Positions 7,260 to 9,457 of a stretch of 9,457 nt of DNA are shown piece after piece. A model generated the notes under the pieces. It had not been told where the DNA came from. It did not search any database and worked only from the letters and a program-made list of their open reading frames with translations. The stretch lies in NCBI GenBank assembly GCA_009776995.1, contig WRMR01000165.1:1-9457 (forward strand), written 5' to 3'. A program made the position numbers and the translations under genes. Positions within the stretch are counted from its first letter, which is position 1. Each line of letters begins with the position of its first letter. Source of the stretch: Planctomycetaceae bacterium (lineage in GTDB: Bacteria > Planctomycetota > Planctomycetia > Pirellulales > Thermoguttaceae).

Positions 7260-7568
7260 TTATGATTTCGTGTCGGTTGACGCTTTTTCGGAGACGCTGA
7301 CTTTGGCGTCCGATTTTTTTTCACTGCCGCTCGAACTGTCCGTGTTGCTTGGCTTTGCGGCTGATTCGCCTTTTTTGTACGATTCGCTGCGGTAATCGGT
7401 CTGATAAAAGCCGCTGCCCTTGAATACAATGGCAGCCCCCGCTCCGATGAGTCGGCGAAGTTTCATCTTTTGGCATTCGGGACATTTCCGAAGCGGCTCT
7501 TCCTTGATATATTGAAATTCCTCGAATTTGTGCCCGCAAACATCACAAACGTAATCGTAGGTCGGCAT
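7260..7568 (-). CDS. FmdB-type zinc-ribbon protein
   Basis: Small protein of the FmdB/CxxC_CxxC_SSSS family of putative regulatory proteins, whose biochemical role is not settled. The 102-residue product starts 'MPTYDYVCDVCGHKFEEFQ', the hallmark of the family, with zinc ligands C8, C11, C29 and C32 in two CxxC knuckles, then 'MKLRRLIGAGAAIVFKGSGFYQTDY', also typical. The last 40 or so residues are low-complexity Ser/Lys/Asp-rich, which is common in this family. An ATG 16 codons upstream (7616) is in frame, but the family consensus begins at 7568. No Shine-Dalgarno sequence is seen. It is the first gene of a likely two-gene unit with crcB; the pairing may be chance rather than functional. Confidence 0.92.
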   Translation of the reverse strand: MPTYDYVCDVCGHKFEEFQYIKEEPLRKCPECQKMKLRRLIGAGAAIVFKGSGFYQTDYRSESYKKGESAAKPSNTDSSSGSEKKSDAKVSVSEKASTDTKS

Positions 7569-7621
7569 GGTTTTGTTCAAGAGAGTTTGAAAATGATGAC
7601 AATATAAACGTATCAAGTATA

Positions 7622-7649
7622 ATTATATCAATACCCCCTTTTTTCACAA
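7622..7649 (-). promoter_or_regulatory. Candidate promoter for fmdB-crcB unit
   Basis: On the minus strand TTGTGA (7649-7644) and TATAAT (7627-7622) are separated by 16 bp within an AT-rich stretch, placing a start near 7615 and a leader of roughly 45-50 bases. A second, weaker reading is TTGATA (7631-7626) with TATATT (7606-7601) at 19 bp spacing. No riboswitch-like structure is apparent in the leader. Confidence 0.38.
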
Positions 7650-7689
7650 TCGGGCGTGTCGCTGTGCGAGACAAAAAACAAAGAAGGCG

Positions 7690-8025
7690 CATTACATCCC
7701 AATCATCAACGCAAATGACGAACGGCTTGACGGTGACCGCGATTTGCCGGAACGGACATTGCGAGGGGAAAGCATTGTTCTGGCTACGGGGGATTCACTC
7801 GTGTCACGGCTGTTGCAAGGTGCGGTTTCGCTGTACGACTGAGACAAATGGGTAAATTGCGTCGATTTGTGTTTTGGCATGAGTTTTTCCGGACTGACCG
7901 ATCCGTGGCTTTCGCGCTGTCCGAAAAGAATCAAGATTCCGATCACGCCCGGGGTCGATTCGCTGAACCTTGGCGTAAGCGTTGGTGTTTTTCTGTACGA
8001 GTATAACAGCAGCCTGTCAAAATGA
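7690..8025 (+). pseudogene. Internally deleted TrmH/SpoU-family RNA methyltransferase remnant
   Basis: Two coding-like pieces in the same frame look like the two ends of a 2'-O-ribose RNA methyltransferase. The C-terminal piece (7879-8022, stop at 8023-8025) reads 'SGLTDPWLSRCPKRIKIPIT' followed by 'PGVDSLNLGVSVGVFLYEY', close to family motif 3 ('IPM...SLNVSVAxGIxLYE'), which builds part of the knotted S-adenosylmethionine site. The N-terminal piece (7690-7839) reads 'YIPIINANDERLDGDRDL' and ends 'SLVSRLLQGAVSLYD', resembling the substrate-binding N-terminus. Between them lie a TGA (7840-7842) and only about 40 bases, so some 150-170 residues of a normal 250-280 residue protein, including motifs 1 and most of 2, are missing. 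No start codon precedes the first piece in frame. Alternative-frame remnants around 7845-7885 suggest further small indels. The C-terminal assignment is firmer than the N-terminal one. Confidence 0.6.
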
Positions 8026-8035
8026 CACCTTGTCA
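8015..8035 (+). promoter_or_regulatory. Alternating TGTCA/TGACA half-sites, possible activator site
   Basis: TGTCA-AAA-TGACA-CCT-TGTCA: three 5-bp half-sites each separated by 3 bp, forming two overlapping perfect dyads. The centre lies about 113 bp upstream of the predicted sigma-54 start of groEL, inside the range where enhancer-binding proteins usually bind. It overlaps the stop codon of the methyltransferase remnant. The binding protein is unknown. Confidence 0.35.
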
Positions 8036-8062
8036 ATAGGCATGAATGGAGTCGATTCTTTT

Positions 8063-8082
8063 TTGCGTTGTATCTCACGCAA
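8063..8082 (+). promoter_or_regulatory. TTGCGT-N8-ACGCAA dyad upstream of groEL
   Basis: A perfect 6-bp inverted repeat with an 8-bp spacer, centred about 66 bp upstream of the predicted groEL transcription start. It could be an operator or a second activator half of the control region. As a hairpin it is short and is not followed by a T-run on either strand, so a terminator is unlikely. Confidence 0.3.
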
Positions 8083-8111
8083 TAAAAAAGAGTTGCATCG
8101 GGTGATTGACA

Positions 8112-8130
8112 TTGGCACGGTGATTGCTAA
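8112..8130 (+). promoter_or_regulatory. Sigma-54 (RpoN) -24/-12 promoter of groEL
   Basis: TTGGCACG (8112-8119), GTGA, TTGCTAA (8124-8130) matches the sigma-54 consensus TGGCACG-N4-TTGCW at every defined base, with the GG (8114-8115) and GC (8126-8127) exactly 10 bp apart. Transcription would start near 8138-8139, leaving a leader of about 95 bases to the groEL GTG. A TTGACA at 8106-8111 with TAAACT at 8128-8133 (16 bp) offers a poorer overlapping sigma-70 reading. No CIRCE (HrcA) repeat is present. Confidence 0.75.
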
Positions 8131-8217
8131 ACTTATACAACGATGAGAAAAATCTTGTCAATTACTATCTTCCAGAACTATTTTGAATCAACCATAAACG
8201 ATAACTAATCGCCAGCA

Positions 8218-8225
8218 AGAGGAGG
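8218..8225 (+). promoter_or_regulatory. Strong ribosome binding site of groEL
   Basis: AGAGGAGG ends 8 bases before the GTG at 8234. It is the only strong Shine-Dalgarno sequence in the window and fixes the groEL start at GTG rather than at a downstream ATG. Confidence 0.85.
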
Positions 8226-8233
8226 AATCCGCA

Positions 8234-9457
8234 GTGGCAAAGAAACTTTCTTATGATGACGCGGCGTATCAACCGCTCGCAGCCGGGGTCGGCAAACTGA
8301 CTCGTGCGGTCAAAAGCACGCTCGGCCCGCGCGGTCGCAACGCCATACTCGATAAAGGTTGGGGGGCACCCAAAATCACGAAAGACGGCGTGACTGTGGC
8401 CGAAGACATCACGCTCGACGACCCGGAGGAAAACGTCGCCGCACAACTGGTCAAGGAAGCGGCCAAAAAGACGAACGATGTGGCCGGGGACGGAACGACA
8501 ACCGCAACTGTTTTGGCCGAGGCAATTTACGTCGAAGGCTTGAAAATGGTTGCGGCGGGGTATGATCCGATGTCGCTTGCCCGGGGAATCGCCAAGGCAT
8601 CCACGGCGGTCTGCGAGGCTATCACGAAAATGGCAACGCAAATCAACGAGAAGAGCAAAAAAGAGGTTGCCCAGGTTGCCGCCATTGCCGCGAACAACGA
8701 TCCGTACATCGGCCAAACGCTTGCGGAAGCCTTTATGAAGGTCGGCAAAAACGGCGTCATCACCGTCGAGGAAGGCAAGCAGGCCGAAACGACCGTCGAA
8801 GTGGTCGAGGGAATGCAGTTCGACCGCGGCTATCTCTCGCCGCACTTTGTCAACAAGACCGACTCGCAAACCGTCGAACTGGAAGACTGCCTCGTGCTGG
8901 TGCATGAGGAAAAAATTTCGAATGCCCGGTCGCTCGTGCCGTTGCTCGAAACCATCTCGCAACAAAGCAAACCGCTTATGATCATCGCCGAAGACATCGA
9001 AGGCGAAGCCCTTGCGACGCTCGTTGTCAATAAAATGCGCGGCATTCTCAATGTTTGTGCGGTCAAGGCACCGGGTTACGGTGACCGCCGCAAGGCCATG
9101 ATGGGCGATATTGCCGTGTTGACCGCTGCCCAGGCGATTTACAAGGACCTTGGCGTGCAGCTTGACTCGGTCAAGATATCCGACCTCGGCAAGGCGAAAA
9201 AGATCACGATCACCGGCGATGAAACGATTATCGTTGGCGGTGCCGGAAAGAAAGACGCCATTGAAGGCCGCGTCGAGCAGATCAAACGCGAACTGGAAAC
9301 GACGACCAGCAATTACGACCGCGAAAAGTTGCAGGAACGGCTTGCGAAACTGGCCGGCGGCGTGGCACAAATCAATGTCGGTGCCGCGACCGAAACCGAA
9401 ATGAAGGAACGCAAGGACCTGTACGAGGACGCCCGCGCCGCAACGAAGGCGGCGTTG
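8234..9457 (+). CDS. groEL: Chaperonin GroEL (60 kDa), 3' end outside window
   Basis: ATP-driven chaperonin that folds proteins inside a double-ring cage capped by GroES. The 408 codons present cover about three quarters of the usual 540-550 residues: equatorial part to about 133, intermediate, apical domain to about 375, and the start of the returning intermediate domain. 'TLGPRGRNAILDKG' at 29-42 and 'DVAGDGTTTATVL' at 82-94 form the nucleotide pocket, with D86 equivalent to E. coli D87; 'YEDARAATKAAL' at 397-408 carries D399, equivalent to the catalytic D398. 'EGMQFDRGYLSP' and 'APGYGDRRKAMMGDIAVLT' are standard apical motifs. 'ENVAAQLVKEAAKKTND' differs from the commoner 'ENMGAQMVKEVASKTSD'. 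Translation starts at GTG after a strong ribosome site. No groES lies upstream; one could follow beyond the edge. Expression is probably driven by sigma-54. Confidence 0.98.
   Translation, partial: MAKKLSYDDAAYQPLAAGVGKLTRAVKSTLGPRGRNAILDKGWGAPKITKDGVTVAEDITLDDPEENVAAQLVKEAAKKTNDVAGDGTTTATVLAEAIYVEGLKMVAAGYDPMSLARGIAKASTAVCEAITKMATQINEKSKKEVAQVAAIAANNDPYIGQTLAEAFMKVGKNGVITVEEGKQAETTVEVVEGMQFDRGYLSPHFVNKTDSQTVELEDCLVLVHEEKISNARSLVPLLETISQQSKPLMIIAEDIEGEALATLVVNKMRGILNVCAVKAPGYGDRRKAMMGDIAVLTAAQAIYKDLGVQLDSVKISDLGKAKKITITGDETIIVGGAGKKDAIEGRVEQIKRELETTTSNYDREKLQERLAKLAGGVAQINVGAATETEMKERKDLYEDARAATKAAL

Noticed and set aside
7569..7660. Fluoride riboswitch upstream of the fmdB-crcB unit
   Set aside because: The stretch is AT-rich and lacks the conserved GGNGATGG and CTGATGA elements expected of the crcB motif.
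7692..8078. 128-codon minus-strand open frame in the region between fmdB and groEL
   Set aside because: Ser/Arg-rich with no recognisable motif, and the plus strand of the same region carries the methyltransferase motif, so the minus frame is a shadow.
8063..8090. Intrinsic terminator after the methyltransferase remnant
   Set aside because: The 6-bp stem is followed by A residues on the plus strand, and on the minus strand no T-run follows it, so it does not fit a rho-independent terminator.
8104..8130. CIRCE (HrcA) operator before groEL
   Set aside because: GATTGCTAA resembles one half-site, but the partner TTAGCACTC is absent at the required 9-bp distance; the same bases form a perfect sigma-54 promoter.
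8165..9370. 401-codon open frame on the minus strand opposite groEL
   Set aside because: It is the antisense shadow of a clear groEL reading frame, and its composition (Arg, His and Asp rich, no recognisable motif) is that of a mirror frame.

Overview
The window most likely comes from a member of the Planctomycetota. The basis is protein sequence character: the Smc head has a Q-loop region and a following 'RVEQNILRLSDIVKEVE' stretch, and the GroEL has an 'AVKSTLGPRGRNAILDKGWGAPKITKDGVTVAEDI' type N-terminus, both of which I associate with planctomycetes. This is recognition from memory, not a database search. Composition is moderate in GC, and most starts lack a Shine-Dalgarno sequence, groEL being the clear exception.

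Layout, left to right. 1-180 holds two heptanucleotide tandem arrays, the first of which runs off the left edge. 181-381 shows no gene, only an 11-bp inverted repeat. 382-2904 (minus) is a large ResB/Ccs1-type cytochrome c biogenesis protein. A 275-bp divergent intergenic region carries plausible promoters in both directions and leads into smc (3180-6827, plus), which encodes the chromosome condensation ATPase. Convergent to smc is a two-gene minus-strand unit: an FmdB-type zinc-ribbon protein (7568-7260), then a CrcB/Fluc fluoride channel (7249-6866) with a 10-bp gap. 7690-8025 (plus) looks like an internally deleted, decayed TrmH/SpoU-family RNA methyltransferase. 8234 to the right edge (plus) is groEL, starting at GTG and cut off by the window end.

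Two things stand out. First, a family of heptanucleotide-repeat elements with two arms of opposite sense occurs in the intergenic region and also in frame inside both long genes. The elements in ccsB and smc share 21 identical bases on the coding strand and add similar peptides (V-Q-S-S-E ... L-C-T-L-x-S-A) at variable positions of unrelated proteins. Second, groEL is preceded by an essentially perfect sigma-54 (-24/-12) promoter and by palindromic sites at the distance expected for an enhancer-binding protein. No CIRCE element was found, and no groES lies directly upstream.

The genes are mostly unrelated housekeeping functions (cytochrome c maturation, chromosome segregation, fluoride export, protein folding). 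I see no multi-gene defence or biosynthetic system here; the novelty lies in the repeat elements and in the control region of groEL.
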